A DNA stretch of 62,923 nucleotides from Bacillota bacterium (GCA_023391695.1 JAEWAK010000071.1:1-62923); one strand, 5' to 3'; positions 1 to 8,921 are shown, counted from the stretch's first letter. Translations and numbers: made by a program. Notes: a model not told the origin generated them from the letters alone.

Positions 1-3
1 TTC

Positions 4-86
4 CACTTTGTGGGAGACAAGGAGCGATTTTGGGGGCGTAGCGGGTCTACGTTCCCAAAATTGCGACGCAGGATTCCGCAAAGTGG
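4..86. repeat. Long imperfect palindrome (MITE-like)
   Basis: The outer arms CCACTTTGTGG and CCGCAAAGTGG are inverted copies with one mismatch. Inner arms ATTTTGGG..CGTAG and CTACG..CCCAAAAT enclose a small centre. It contains no gene and could fold into one long hairpin. The GC-rich centre (GCGTAGCGGGTCTACG) resembles the centre of the larger palindrome at 11478-11647, which suggests a shared element family. Confidence 0.6.
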
Positions 87-226
87 GGCGTTCAGAACGG
101 TGCAATGAGTTTTCAGACACGCCCTAATAGTAAGTTTTATAATACTCACTAATATGCTTAATATAAAAACCGAAACTTAAAATTAAAGCGAAACGCGAAA
201 CATCCTGACCTGGAGGTGAATGAAAA

Positions 227-1507
227 ATGAAAAAAAGAATTCTGCTGATACAGCCGGAAAATAAGGAGATCAACCGGTTCCGCAGAAAACAGTTTAATAA
301 TTTCTCTCAGATTACCATGCCATACCTGGCAGCATTTATAGATGAAAGCCAATATAAGATTACCCTGGTGGATGAATATAATCAGAAAATACCTTATAAT
401 GCTCCCTTTGATCTGGTAGCAGTTACTGTTAATACCCCTAATGCATACCATTGTTATGGGATCAGCAAAATTTTCCGGGGTAAAGGTGCCAGGGTCGTGT
501 TTGGAGGTCCCCACGCGACCTTACTTCCGGAGGAAGCAGGTAAGTACTGCGATTATCTGTTAATTGGTGAAGGGGAAGAAATCTGGCCCCGGTTTCTGCA
601 GGATTTTTATGACGGGAAAGCCAAAGCCAGATACCAATCCCAAAATCCCCCGGTATTAAAAGAACTTCCAAACCCCAGATGGGATTTGCTGAAACAAAGG
701 ACCTCACTGATGAAAGGTGCCGTCTTTGCAACCAGAGGCTGCCCGTACCATTGCAGATACTGCAACTTAAAGCAGATCTACCATGACTGTTTCCGCATCC
801 GCCCGAAAGAAGAAGTGCTTAAGGAGATCCAAAAACTGAAATCAAAACACTTTGTCTTCTGGGACGATAACTTTTTTGCGGATAAAGCCTATGCCATGGA
901 GCTCATGAAAACCTTGGTTCCCTTAAAAAAGAAGTGGGCGGCACAGGTGACCATGGCAGACTGTGCCGACGAAAAATTATTAAAAGCGGCAAAAGCCGCA
1001 GGCTGCCTGTATTTATTTGTGGGGCTGGAATCTTTTAGTGAAGCTTCCTTAAATGAAGCGGGGAAGCAGATTAACCGGGTCAAGGATTATGAAAAGATTA
1101 TTAAAAACATACATAAATACGGGATTATGATCCAGGCAGGCATCGTTTTCGGGTTTGACGGCGATACCCCCGACGTATTCCATAATACCCTGTCAGCCTG
1201 TGAACGCTTAGGCATAGACGGGGTCACCGTAAGCATACTTACCCCCTTGCCCCGGACTCCGGTTTATATCCGGATGAAAGAAGAAGGGCGCCTGATTACC
1301 CGGAACTGGAGCCATTATAACGGAAAAACCCACGTTGCCTTCATACCAAAGAATATGACTTCGGAACAGTTATATAAGGGTTATATGGGGTTTCGAAAAA
1401 AGTTTTATTCAATCCCGTCCTTCTTAAAGCGTATGCGCGTTTCAAGAACACATCTTTTTTACAATTTTGCCATGAATCTTGGTTACCGGCTATCCATCCG
1501 CCGGTAA
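227..1507 (+). CDS. B12-binding radical SAM protein
   Basis: This 426-residue protein has the two-domain layout of cobalamin-dependent radical SAM enzymes. An N-terminal Rossmann-like B12-binding domain (about residues 1-130, with VFGGPHATLLPEE and LIGEGEE) is followed by a radical SAM TIM barrel. The 4Fe-4S motif is C-P-Y-H-C-R-Y-C near residue 171, preceded by ATRG. The sequences FWDDNFFAD and GLESFSE also fit this family. The classical DxHxxG lower-ligand motif is not evident, as in many members. Its substrate cannot be told; relatives methylate or rearrange lipids, sugars or cofactors. GGAGG lies about 10 bases before the chosen ATG. It stands alone, convergent with the next gene. Confidence 0.85.
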   Translation: MKKRILLIQPENKEINRFRRKQFNNFSQITMPYLAAFIDESQYKITLVDEYNQKIPYNAPFDLVAVTVNTPNAYHCYGISKIFRGKGARVVFGGPHATLLPEEAGKYCDYLLIGEGEEIWPRFLQDFYDGKAKARYQSQNPPVLKELPNPRWDLLKQRTSLMKGAVFATRGCPYHCRYCNLKQIYHDCFRIRPKEEVLKEIQKLKSKHFVFWDDNFFADKAYAMELMKTLVPLKKKWAAQVTMADCADEKLLKAAKAAGCLYLFVGLESFSEASLNEAGKQINRVKDYEKIIKNIHKYGIMIQAGIVFGFDGDTPDVFHNTLSACERLGIDGVTVSILTPLPRTPVYIRMKEEGRLITRNWSHYNGKTHVAFIPKNMTSEQLYKGYMGFRKKFYSIPSFLKRMRVSRTHLFYNFAMNLGYRLSIRR

Positions 1508-1528
1508 CGTGACTGCCGGTAACCTGCG
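1482..1528 (+). terminator. Possible terminator of the radical SAM gene
   Basis: GTTACCGG near the stop codon can pair with CCGGTAAC just after it, or with a second CCGGTAAC copy at about 1516, which is followed by TGCGGTTTTAT. The T run is short, so this is tentative. Confidence 0.4.
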
Positions 1529-1651
1529 GTTTTATAATTTATCAATATAGTTTACCTCCATTTTATTTTTATTAATATAGTATCATATCTCATAAAAAAA
1601 ACAGACCATTTTGAACTATACACTTAGTATCAAAAGAGCCTGCCTGATTTT

Positions 1652-2173
1652 TCATTCCTGCAGATATTTTTTTACTCCACTCCTGAGATAACCTTTGGCT
1701 GTTTTTTCAATGTTTACCGGTTCCGTCAGGGGAACTTTTTTCTCCAAAAGCATGACCGCTAAAGGTTCTTTTGTAGCCGATACCCAGTTGGAGGGCATAA
1801 CCAGCATTCTTTCATAGATGACCTGGTAACCTTTTTTCTCAAGCCTTCTGATGCTGCTCTGCCTGCAAGCCGTATTGGGAATAACTTCTCCCCCGCCGGA
1901 CACGGATATAACTGCCGCAGGTATGCCGTTAGCCCTTGGAACAGAGGCAATCCATTTATAAACTGCCTCCGGTGCATTAAAGGCGTGAACCGGAAAAATC
2001 AGGATCAGTAAATCATGGGGCGTATTATCGCTTACCTCTCCGGAAGTGATCCTCTCCGTATTTCCGGTACAGTCATTTTTTTTTAGTATGTCATTGAAAC
2101 AATCCGCAACCCTCGCCGTACTGCCGGTTCCGGTATAATATGCAATTTTATATTTCAGATTATCTGCTTTCAT
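1652..2173 (-). CDS. Flavodoxin-like protein of the EFR1 type
   Basis: This 173-residue flavodoxin-fold protein has the FMN phosphate-binding loop YYTGTGSTARVA near residues 12-23. The segments LILIFPVHAFNAPEAVYKW and VMPSNWV match EFR1-type flavodoxin/ferredoxin proteins. Those relatives are usually about 260 residues and end with a 4Fe-4S ferredoxin domain; none is visible here, so it is either a short form or truncated at the C terminus. It probably carries electrons in the cytoplasm. The start follows GGGAG, which is the end of the two-hairpin element at 2179-2246. Confidence 0.7.
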   Translation of the reverse strand: MKADNLKYKIAYYTGTGSTARVADCFNDILKKNDCTGNTERITSGEVSDNTPHDLLILIFPVHAFNAPEAVYKWIASVPRANGIPAAVISVSGGGEVIPNTACRQSSIRRLEKKGYQVIYERMLVMPSNWVSATKEPLAVMLLEKKVPLTEPVNIEKTAKGYLRSGVKKYLQE

Positions 2174-2178
2174 TTAAA

Positions 2179-2246
2179 CTCCCATCTGTGCGCCCTGCGC
2201 ACATTCAAATCAGGATGTTAAAAATACTGCTTTTATTTTTTTCAAC
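2179..2246 (-). promoter_or_regulatory. Two-hairpin Shine-Dalgarno element, copy A
   Basis: Read on the minus strand: hairpin 1 (GTTGAAAAA / TTTTTAAC, loop containing AAAAGCAG), linker ATCCTGATT, hairpin 2 (GTGCGC / GCGCAC with a three-base loop), then AGATGGGAG five bases before the ATG of the flavodoxin-like gene. The same architecture with different stem sequences occurs at 19762-19940 and 30286-30386, which argues for conserved RNA structure. Confidence 0.6.
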
Positions 2247-2276
2247 CTACAATTCTTATCTTATTATTCGCATTTT

Positions 2277-2828
2277 TTAATCCATGGAAAATTCTTTTCG
2301 GCCTATTATCTTCTCATATAACCGGAACTTATTTAAACCGTATTCCTCAAGTCCCAGACTGACCGTATCAATATATTGATAGCCGCATTTTTCATACAAA
2401 TGAATGGCAGGTGAATTCTTTTCATAAACATCCAGCCGGATTGCTTTCATATTCTGTTTTTTTCCCTGATTAAGGGCAAAATCCATTAATTTTTTCCCGA
2501 TTCCGCATTTTATATATTCCGGATGAACGGCAAAGGTGTGGATAACGAAAATATGGGAATAATCGGTTTCCAATCCCCACTTTACTTCCTCATATGCCGG
2601 TTCCGGATGATGGCTTAATATTATGGTTCCCACAATCCTACCGTTACTTTTTGCCGCATAAAGATGCCTGCCCTTAATTCCTTCAATGGCATTTTGCCGG
2701 ACCGGATATACCCCTTTTTTCCAACCTGGATAATTTATATTTATTTCCAAATAATCATTTAAGTCGTTATAAAGCTGCTCCAGTTCGTCAACATCCTTTA
2801 ACGCAGCTAATTCTATCGTTATGTCCAT
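2277..2828 (-). CDS. GNAT family N-acetyltransferase
   Basis: This 183-residue protein has the GNAT fold: an N-terminal helix pair with LEQLYNDLNDYLE, a central VHPEYIKCGIGKKLMDFAL segment matching the acetyl-CoA pyrophosphate-binding motif (Q/RxxGxG/A, here KCGIGK), and the late motif NSPAIHLYEKCGYQYID. It should transfer an acetyl group from acetyl-CoA to an unknown amine. It shares strand and close spacing with the downstream flavodoxin-like and upstream VOC genes, but the gap to each suggests only loose clustering. Confidence 0.85.
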   Translation of the reverse strand: MDITIELAALKDVDELEQLYNDLNDYLEININYPGWKKGVYPVRQNAIEGIKGRHLYAAKSNGRIVGTIILSHHPEPAYEEVKWGLETDYSHIFVIHTFAVHPEYIKCGIGKKLMDFALNQGKKQNMKAIRLDVYEKNSPAIHLYEKCGYQYIDTVSLGLEEYGLNKFRLYEKIIGRKEFSMD

Positions 2829-2871
2829 TTTGTAACCTCATTCTCTAATAGGCCCTCTTTAAGGCCCCTCT

Positions 2872-3231
2872 TTAGCTCAGTACAGGAAAAGACCGGAAAG
2901 CAACCCGGTTGCCGTCCGGATCCTCAAATATTAAATTTCTTGCTCCCCAGGGCCTGGTAGTCGGCGGCTCAAGGATTTTAACGCCAATTCCTTTCAGCCG
3001 TTTATATTCTTCCTCGACATCATCAACCGTAAATGCAAGGAATAAATTTTCGTTTTTATTATCCGAAACTTCTCCGTTATTATAAATCGTAAGCAAAGCA
3101 CCGTCCGTCTTTATGGCCTGGTGGACATCATCCTCACAATCGGATGCCGTCTTTAAGATCTTCTTATAAAATGCAGCCAATCCCGGTACATCTTTTGTTA
3201 ATAAACATACTTCTGCTAAATTCATAATCAT
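2872..3231 (-). CDS. VOC (glyoxalase/bleomycin resistance) family protein
   Basis: This single-domain 119-residue protein of the vicinal oxygen chelate fold has the typical ending IFEDPDGNRVAF and the mid-segment LAFTVDDVEEEYKRL. The family includes metal-dependent lyases, dioxygenases and drug-binding proteins; nothing here identifies the substrate. AGGAGG precedes the ATG, and it lies 43 bases upstream of the GNAT gene on the same strand. Confidence 0.8.
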   Translation of the reverse strand: MIMNLAEVCLLTKDVPGLAAFYKKILKTASDCEDDVHQAIKTDGALLTIYNNGEVSDNKNENLFLAFTVDDVEEEYKRLKGIGVKILEPPTTRPWGARNLIFEDPDGNRVAFRSFPVLS

Positions 3232-3447
3232 CCTCCTATTATTGCTCTGGTTTCATATAAGCCTGCCGAATAACCGTAACTTACGATCCTTTATCTATCC
3301 CGGATACTTCAGTAATTTTCCGGTTTAAATAATTACGGTTATTTCGGATATTACTATAATAATACATATTTTCCCATGCATCAATAAGGAGTTTATATTT
3401 CTGGTCTGCAGGAAAGAATCCGGCCCATCTGCCCTGAGTTTTTTCTT

Positions 3448-5139
3448 TTATAAGATATTCCGGAAAATATTTTCCTCTAAAATCCCAAATCCCCAGTCCG
3501 GATTGGGATAATCCAGGGAACTATCCCTCCCGGCACTGCTGGTTAATATATACCGTACAAAAGTACAATCCATATTGGTTAAATTCCCCTTTACCACTCC
3601 CCACTCCATTAATCTGGCAGCCACACCTGCAGTATAAGCCGCCGCCAGGCTGGTACCGGTAAAATAGGCTGACTGGCTGTCTCCAGTCGGTGCCGCAATA
3701 TTAACCCCGGGTGCCGTAATATCCGGTTTCGGCTCACCGGTTTTGGTAAAACCCCTGCTGGCATAATAATACAGTTCCCGGTCCACCGGATTGTAAGCCG
3801 TTACAGTTATTAGATTAACGGTATTTCCCGGGACCGATATGGTGGTATTGGGGTCCGGATTCAGGAAATATGTATTTTCCGAGATAAACTGATATATGGG
3901 GAGCCAGATGTGAAAACGGTTTTGCAGGTCATAGGACCCGGATATCCGGAAATTCCATATCCCTTCTACCGTATTTTTAAACCGGAATAAAATAAGCTGT
4001 GAACCTGCGAAAGGCTCCTGCACACGGTTATCAATATAAATGGTCGTATCCCGATATACGACCTGTGTGGTATTCTGCTCCGTATAAACTCGGGGTATAT
4101 GATAAACCAGCTCCCCGCTTGGTGCATATATGTCAACTGCCAGTATAATTGGCGGATAGCCCCATAATTCCATGGAGAAATTCTCACGCTCCATACCCAC
4201 ATTCAATTCAACGGTATGAAAATGATTCGGTGAACTGATCTCCCCATAATAATGCCCCCTACGGTTTCCCTCATCTCCGGCTCCGATAATTACGGCTACA
4301 CCGGGCAATTCTCCAATATAGGATATATACCGGCTGATAAAATCCTCCCCCGTGTGGGAACCCTGACTGGAACCAAGCCCTAAACAGATCACAATGGGAC
4401 GTTTGAGACTGCCTGCAACCTGCAGTAAATATTTGATACCCAGCATGATATCATTTTCCTGATAACATAATTCTTCTTGCCCTATGCCAAAGAATTCCTT
4501 CAAATATGGCTTAGCCTGCTTTAATTTTACAACTACAAGTTCCGTATCCGGTGCCGTACCGGTAAAACCGTACTCATCGCCATAATTCCCCGCAGCGATT
4601 CCTGCCAGGGCAGTCCCCTGGCCTGTGGTTTCTACACTTGGTACAATGGACAGAGGCTCTGCCGATTGCAGGGCAAGATTGATCCGCTCCCTGCTGTATT
4701 CCGTTCCGTAATAAAAGCCGGCAGGGTACCCATCCGTACTTTCTATGGATTGATCCCAAATTGCTACGATTCTGGTCGTATTATCGGGATAAGTAAACGC
4801 CTTGTTACGGTAATCGATTCCATTATCCACAAACCCGATCAATACACCTTCGCCCGTATAGTCATATACAGGCAAACTATGTATATAATAATTATTAACC
4901 GGTTCCGTTGTGGATGAATACATCAACCCGTAGCATTTCGGAATTGCAGCATATCCGTATTTATAGACAGCATTATAAGTCATTTCGCTGGCTGGAATAT
5001 ACAATACCGCATATTGCCGGTTTATGATATTATAAGAAGCATTTGGATAATTTTCCAAAAGTTCCGTATTGTAATTATAATCAATGATTAAGTCAGCATA
5101 ATCATTGCTGGCTATTTTAAAACTTTCCTGTGCAGTCAT
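3448..5139 (-). CDS. Subtilase (S8) family protein lacking the catalytic His
   Basis: This 563-residue protein resembles the Csp-type subtilases of Clostridia. The Asp site is present (VLIGFVDNGID) and so is the Ser site (GTSLAAAYTAGVA). The His motif GHGT is replaced by GQGT: codon CAG at 4618-4620 of the plus numbering, within TTGQGTALAGIAAG. There is no signal peptide, as in Csp relatives. With the His gone it should be a pseudoprotease or very weak enzyme. C. difficile CspC and CspA are known pseudoproteases in spore germination; whether this one acts there is inference, and no germination gene is adjacent. GGAAAT is a weak ribosome site before the ATG. Confidence 0.85.
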   Translation of the reverse strand: MTAQESFKIASNDYADLIIDYNYNTELLENYPNASYNIINRQYAVLYIPASEMTYNAVYKYGYAAIPKCYGLMYSSTTEPVNNYYIHSLPVYDYTGEGVLIGFVDNGIDYRNKAFTYPDNTTRIVAIWDQSIESTDGYPAGFYYGTEYSRERINLALQSAEPLSIVPSVETTGQGTALAGIAAGNYGDEYGFTGTAPDTELVVVKLKQAKPYLKEFFGIGQEELCYQENDIMLGIKYLLQVAGSLKRPIVICLGLGSSQGSHTGEDFISRYISYIGELPGVAVIIGAGDEGNRRGHYYGEISSPNHFHTVELNVGMERENFSMELWGYPPIILAVDIYAPSGELVYHIPRVYTEQNTTQVVYRDTTIYIDNRVQEPFAGSQLILFRFKNTVEGIWNFRISGSYDLQNRFHIWLPIYQFISENTYFLNPDPNTTISVPGNTVNLITVTAYNPVDRELYYYASRGFTKTGEPKPDITAPGVNIAAPTGDSQSAYFTGTSLAAAYTAGVAARLMEWGVVKGNLTNMDCTFVRYILTSSAGRDSSLDYPNPDWGFGILEENIFRNIL

Positions 5140-5211
5140 AAAGTTCTGATTTCCTAAATACTCGGTTTATTTCATTTTATGAAATTTATAATGCATTGAT
5201 GCCTAATTTAA

Positions 5212-5255
5212 AAAGCCGTAGAAAATCCTCAGTAATTCAGATTTTCTACGGCTTT
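5212..5255 (-). terminator. Rho-independent terminator of the EEP gene
   Basis: A perfect stem AGCCGTAGAAAATC / GATTTTCTACGGCT with a 12-base loop is followed on the minus strand by TTTTTAAAT. It lies between the EEP hydrolase gene and the subtilase, so it should end transcripts from the former. Confidence 0.85.
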
Positions 5256-5359
5256 ACTGCATTTTTTCAAGTTATATCTGCAGGATTAGCTGTAAAACCT
5301 ATCGTCATGACTCCGGACAGAGGGTTTCAAGATGTTATATCTGCTTTTCATAGCATGCC

Positions 5360-6121
5360 TCAGTTATTAAAATGTATTTCTACACTGACCGGATAATGAT
5401 CCGATAAATATACTCCGTCAAAGGATTCCGTCCAGACCTCTGCGCGGCTGCAGGTAATTGTATCCTGTACAAGGATATAATCGATTTTTTCTGCTGGGTT
5501 CGTTCTTCCGAAATCGTGAAAAGTGCCGCAGGTTCCGGCGGTCAGATCCACAAGCCAGGGATATTCATTTAACAGTTCCATTTCAGGCGAATCCGGAAGC
5601 GCATTAAAATCCCCGGTTAATATGGCCGGAGCCTGAACGAAAGTTTCTTCCCTTTCCATTCTGTCCAAAATCTGGCCAAGTCCTGATTTTCTTGCTTCAC
5701 TGCCGATATGGTCCAAATGAGTGTTATAGATGCGGAATACCTCATCAGTCTGAACATTTTGAAACAAAGCCATGGTACAGATCCTGGGGCAGTCACTTTG
5801 ATTCTCATAACGAGACCCCGGAACCTTAGGGGTTTTTGACAGCCAGAATACTTCCAGCTGCAACAGATTATAGATGGATTTCTTATACGCTATACTGGTC
5901 TGTTCATTCCCAAGTTTTTCATCCCTTCCACATCCTATTACGTAATAATCCTCCAAATTTTCCTTAAGCCATGCCGCCACATGGGGAAGCACCTCCTGGA
6001 AACAGATTATATCAGGATTTTCTTTCCCGATTTTCTCCAATACAAACGGCTTTCTGAACTGAAAACTGTTGACTCCATCCTGACCGTAATCACACCGGAT
6101 GTTAAATGTAACTAAATTCAT
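5360..6121 (-). CDS. Endonuclease/exonuclease/phosphatase family hydrolase
   Basis: This EEP-superfamily protein is of about 253 residues. MNLVTFNIRCD opens the fold, ICFQEV supplies the metal-binding Glu, NTHLDHIG the mid motif, LTGDFNALPDSPE the Asp/Asn pair, and LSDHYPVSVEI the catalytic Asp-His at the end. It probably hydrolyses a phosphodiester in nucleic acid, phosphoinositide-like or other small substrates; no signal peptide is present. The start is taken at MNLVTF, because GGGG sits seven bases upstream of that ATG; an earlier in-frame ATG four codons upstream overlaps this site. Confidence 0.85.
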   Translation of the reverse strand: MNLVTFNIRCDYGQDGVNSFQFRKPFVLEKIGKENPDIICFQEVLPHVAAWLKENLEDYYVIGCGRDEKLGNEQTSIAYKKSIYNLLQLEVFWLSKTPKVPGSRYENQSDCPRICTMALFQNVQTDEVFRIYNTHLDHIGSEARKSGLGQILDRMEREETFVQAPAILTGDFNALPDSPEMELLNEYPWLVDLTAGTCGTFHDFGRTNPAEKIDYILVQDTITCSRAEVWTESFDGVYLSDHYPVSVEIHFNN

Positions 6122-6412
6122 GATATACCCCATACCGCAGTTCTGCCTGCGATACTGCCACCGGCACCGGAAGCTGTAATTCTATCGGCTTCCGGCACCG
6201 CAAAAATTAAGTTGAAAGAATCCTGATGCGGCATCCTCTTTCCTTATATTTTCTTTCAACCGGTTTCACAGTTTAGCTTATCCGCTGTGTAATAGGTTCT
6301 GAACATGCGGCAAAACGGAATGCCAAGCTCCGCTTTGACTCCCCTGTGATTATTTATTTAACGCTATGCAGGAGCCCCTTTTAATCCATTGGATGCAGAT
6401 TTATCCTTCCCC

Positions 6413-6979
6413 TTATACCCGGCTCATCATCTCATTCCACTGTAATCTGGTAATCCCATAATGAACCACATCCTGGAATATCCCTTTAATTTTGACCTCC
6501 TGTAAGGAGATGCCTTCAAACTGCATCCCGCACTTTTGCATAACCCTGCCGGAACCTTCATTGCCTACATAATGGGTAGCTTCCACCCGGTTTAATTCCA
6601 GTTTTTCAAAACATAATTTTAATATTGCTTTTAAAGCCTCCGTCATATATCCGTGGCTCCAGAAATTCCGGTTAAGTACATAGCCAAAACCGGCCTTTTC
6701 ATGCTGGGGTTCAATCCGGATGTCTATACAGCCGATGCACTGGCTGGTCTCTTTTAGTTCCAGGGCATAAACTCCCGGTCTGGAATAATAAACCGTTACG
6801 ACTTTTTCTGCCTCGGCTAAGTCTGTAATTCCAGGCCAGACCAGGTACTTTAATGTCTGCTCATCACTTCCGTATGCCAGAACTGACTCTTTATCATTTA
6901 TATGGAATTTTCTAAGCAGTAAGCGGTCTGTTTCCAGGACCGGGTTTTTTCGAATTATATCATTATAATTATTTTTCAT
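6413..6979 (-). CDS. RimJ/RimL-type GNAT acetyltransferase
   Basis: This 188-residue protein starts LETDRLLLRKFHINDKESV, the usual opening of RimJ/RimL-like GNATs. It continues with FGYVLNRNFWSHGYMTEALKAIL and ATHYVGNEGSGRVMQKCGMQFEG. The substrate may be a protein N-terminus or a small molecule. AAGG precedes the ATG. It is the first full gene downstream of the T-box leader at 7208-7478, separated from the leader terminator by about 230 bases holding a 14-codon ORF; it could be the gene now under that leader, but this is inference. Confidence 0.85.
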   Translation of the reverse strand: MKNNYNDIIRKNPVLETDRLLLRKFHINDKESVLAYGSDEQTLKYLVWPGITDLAEAEKVVTVYYSRPGVYALELKETSQCIGCIDIRIEPQHEKAGFGYVLNRNFWSHGYMTEALKAILKLCFEKLELNRVEATHYVGNEGSGRVMQKCGMQFEGISLQEVKIKGIFQDVVHYGITRLQWNEMMSRV

Positions 6980-7125
6980 ATCATTACCTTAACTCCCCTC
7001 CGTGTCCCGGCATCTTATTCATACCTCGTTAATACCGGATCCCTAATATATTGCCGACACTGTTTGCTTTCTGTATTTAATAATAAAACATTTTCTCCCA
7101 ATTGGCAATCTTATCTGAGAATTCC

Positions 7126-7170
7126 CTATACGCTTAACCAACTGAATAAATTAGCCCTTGAATTTATCAT
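7126..7170 (-). pseudogene. 14-codon ORF behind the T-box, possible remnant of a lost gene
   Basis: AAGGAG lies before ATG, then MINSRANLFSWLSV and a stop. Its position right after the T-box terminator is where the regulated gene would start. Other frames downstream stay open for short runs, as would be expected of a decayed gene, but no family could be recognised. It might instead be a genuine leader peptide. Confidence 0.35.
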
Positions 7171-7207
7171 AATCAATCTCTCCTTAAAAAAGTAATAGAT
7201 TTACGGG

Positions 7208-7478
7208 TAAAAAATTTGCAAAAAAAGCACCCTTAAGCGCAGTTTTGTTTTCACTGTCCTAAGGGTGCATCATATCAAATGCACGGTTTCACCTTAATTT
7301 TTTACTTTCAGGTTCTATCAAACCCTATCCTTTAACGCAGAAATACGGTAATGTTTATTTCACAATACAGCTCAGGAGTGGTTTTCACTAAAATTCACCA
7401 TAAAGAACTCTCAGCATATGTTCTTCTCTCTGTCTGAATAGTTTCAGTTACTCTTTCCGTCATTGCTTTTGATATATT
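7208..7478 (-). promoter_or_regulatory. T-box leader, apparently Asn-specific and degenerate
   Basis: Read on the minus strand: AGAGTAAC near the base of stem I, CAGAGAG, a hairpin AAGAAC..GTTCTT with GCTGAGA, then GTGAA-AAC-CACTCCTGAG, where AAC (7381-7383) sits at the specifier position (asparagine). Next come AAGG-TGAAACC-GTGC at 7281-7296, which is the antiterminator bulge, and a terminator GCACCCTTA / TAAGGGTGC (7227-7268) followed by seven Ts. The bulge consensus is TGGNACC; here the third base is A, which should weaken pairing to the tRNA CCA end. No aminoacyl-tRNA synthetase or amino-acid gene follows. Confidence 0.75.
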
Positions 7479-7484
7479 GTAAAG

Positions 7485-7512
7485 ATTATAGTACTCTGAT
7501 AATATTTGTCAA
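7485..7512 (-). promoter_or_regulatory. Promoter of the T-box leader
   Basis: TTGACA at 7507-7512 and TATAAT at 7485-7490 on the minus strand are separated by 16 bases, a near-perfect housekeeping promoter placed just upstream of stem I. Confidence 0.8.
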
Positions 7513-7536
7513 TCCATTCTTCTTAATAAATTAAAA

Positions 7537-7565
7537 AACTACCTAATCGTTTTCCGCAGGTAGTT
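7537..7565 (-). terminator. Terminator of the YvyF-like gene
   Basis: AACTACCT and AGGTAGTT form an eight-base stem, followed on the minus strand by TTTTTTAAT. It ends the gene at 7613-8056 and separates it from the T-box promoter. Confidence 0.75.
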
Positions 7566-7612
7566 CTAATTGACTTATGTTTTAAACTATACATTTAAAA
7601 TACTATTACTGT

Positions 7613-8056
7613 TTATGTACGGTCTAAGAATCGCATCCGGCCGGGATCGGTATTCTTTGGTTTTTCTCCGACCTGAAAATCATCTATCTGCATTTCACGT
7701 TTTAATTCGGAACTGAGAGTATCTGCACATTCACGGCATAGCCTGCCGAATTTAATATTGGCGCCGCAGATCTCACAGTTGAGAAAAATTGCGGATCCAT
7801 CGGGGATAATCAGCCTTCCGTCCCTCAGATAGCTTTTAATTCTGGCAATTTTAACTCCTGTTTCCTTGGATACCTCCATTATTGTGGCGGAATGGTTATC
7901 ATAAATATACTCTTTTACAATTTCAAAATCTGCTTCATCCTCGGCTTTGCACTCGGCACAAATACATTTTCCGACACCTGAGAAACAGAACATCTTTCCG
8001 CATCTTCTGCATTCCTGGATTTCTCCGTTACTATTCTTTTCCATATAATCCACCAA
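7613..8056 (-). CDS. YvyF-like (flagellar operon type) zinc-ribbon protein
   Basis: This protein has at most 147 residues; a start at MEKNSNGE (8044) is equally possible. The N-terminal treble-clef pair is CRRCGKMF and CICAEC. A winged or helix-turn-helix segment follows (ATIMEVSKETGVKIARIKSYLRDGRLII). The second zinc ribbon is CEICGANIKFGRLCREC. This order matches the YvyF/TIGR03826 family found beside flgM in flagellar operons. No flagellar gene is nearby here, although a chemoreceptor lies at 58-60 kb. It is probably a cytoplasmic regulator; its target is unknown. Confidence 0.7.
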   Translation of the reverse strand: MVDYMEKNSNGEIQECRRCGKMFCFSGVGKCICAECKAEDEADFEIVKEYIYDNHSATIMEVSKETGVKIARIKSYLRDGRLIIPDGSAIFLNCEICGANIKFGRLCRECADTLSSELKREMQIDDFQVGEKPKNTDPGRMRFLDRT

Positions 8057-8182
8057 CTCTCTTTAGCCATTCCCTCATCATGTATTCTTGGTAAATAATA
8101 AATTATGTTCCAAATATGCTGCAATTACACATCTATTATATATGTTAAATGAAATAAAAGTCAAACAATTTATTATGAACAT

Positions 8183-8773
8183 TTAAAAACATTTATATTC
8201 CATCTGGAAATCATAGGGTTCCATTTCCGCATGATGTTTATTGATTTCCTCCGCATCGGTACATCCCAATGAATTATAAAAGGCCTGTGATTCCACAGAA
8301 GAATGAGCGGAAATATACAATTTATGGGCGCCATAGGATTTTGCCTCTTCCGCACACATATGAAACAGTTTCCGTCCCAGCCCCAAATGCCGGTATTCCT
8401 TAGAAACATAAAGATGTATTAAATCCGCATACTGCTTCAGGCTGCCGAAAAGATTACCCGATATGCAAGCAAATGCTATTATTTTTCCCTTATGTAAAGC
8501 AGTTATAACACTGCCTTTTTTATGGATGCAATCTTTAAATTCCTCAACGATTTCATCTTTTTCTTTCTTATCCCAATCATCAACAAAAGGGTTATGGATG
8601 ATTTTTTTCTCACTGTCTATGATTCTCCATACGTCGGAGACTTTCTGGTAACGGTTGAATTCATCCAGTAATCCGGATTTTAAGTCTTCCTCAGATAAAA
8701 ATTTATATACGATTTCATCCTTATTAACATCTCTATCAGTTCCATACTTATTGTATCCGTCTATATCGCCCAT
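8183..8773 (-). CDS. GNAT family N-acetyltransferase
   Basis: The GNAT acetyl-CoA motif YRHLGLGRKLFHMCAEEA lies near residue 132, followed by SSVESQAFYNSLGC, the usual late motif. The first 60 residues are charged and do not match the core, so they may be a family-specific extension. The ATG has AGGAG nine bases upstream. Substrate unknown. It is transcribed alone. Confidence 0.8.
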   Translation of the reverse strand: MGDIDGYNKYGTDRDVNKDEIVYKFLSEEDLKSGLLDEFNRYQKVSDVWRIIDSEKKIIHNPFVDDWDKKEKDEIVEEFKDCIHKKGSVITALHKGKIIAFACISGNLFGSLKQYADLIHLYVSKEYRHLGLGRKLFHMCAEEAKSYGAHKLYISAHSSVESQAFYNSLGCTDAEEINKHHAEMEPYDFQMEYKCF

Positions 8774-8921
8774 CTTTATTTTTCTCCTGTATATAACAAT
8801 GAAAACAGGACTGCCAAAAATAGCTAACCCAAACTTTTCATGGATAATCAGCTATTTTATACAGCACCTGTTTTTGAATCAGATCATCGAAAGCTTATTA
8901 CAATAAAAAACTTATCTTAAA

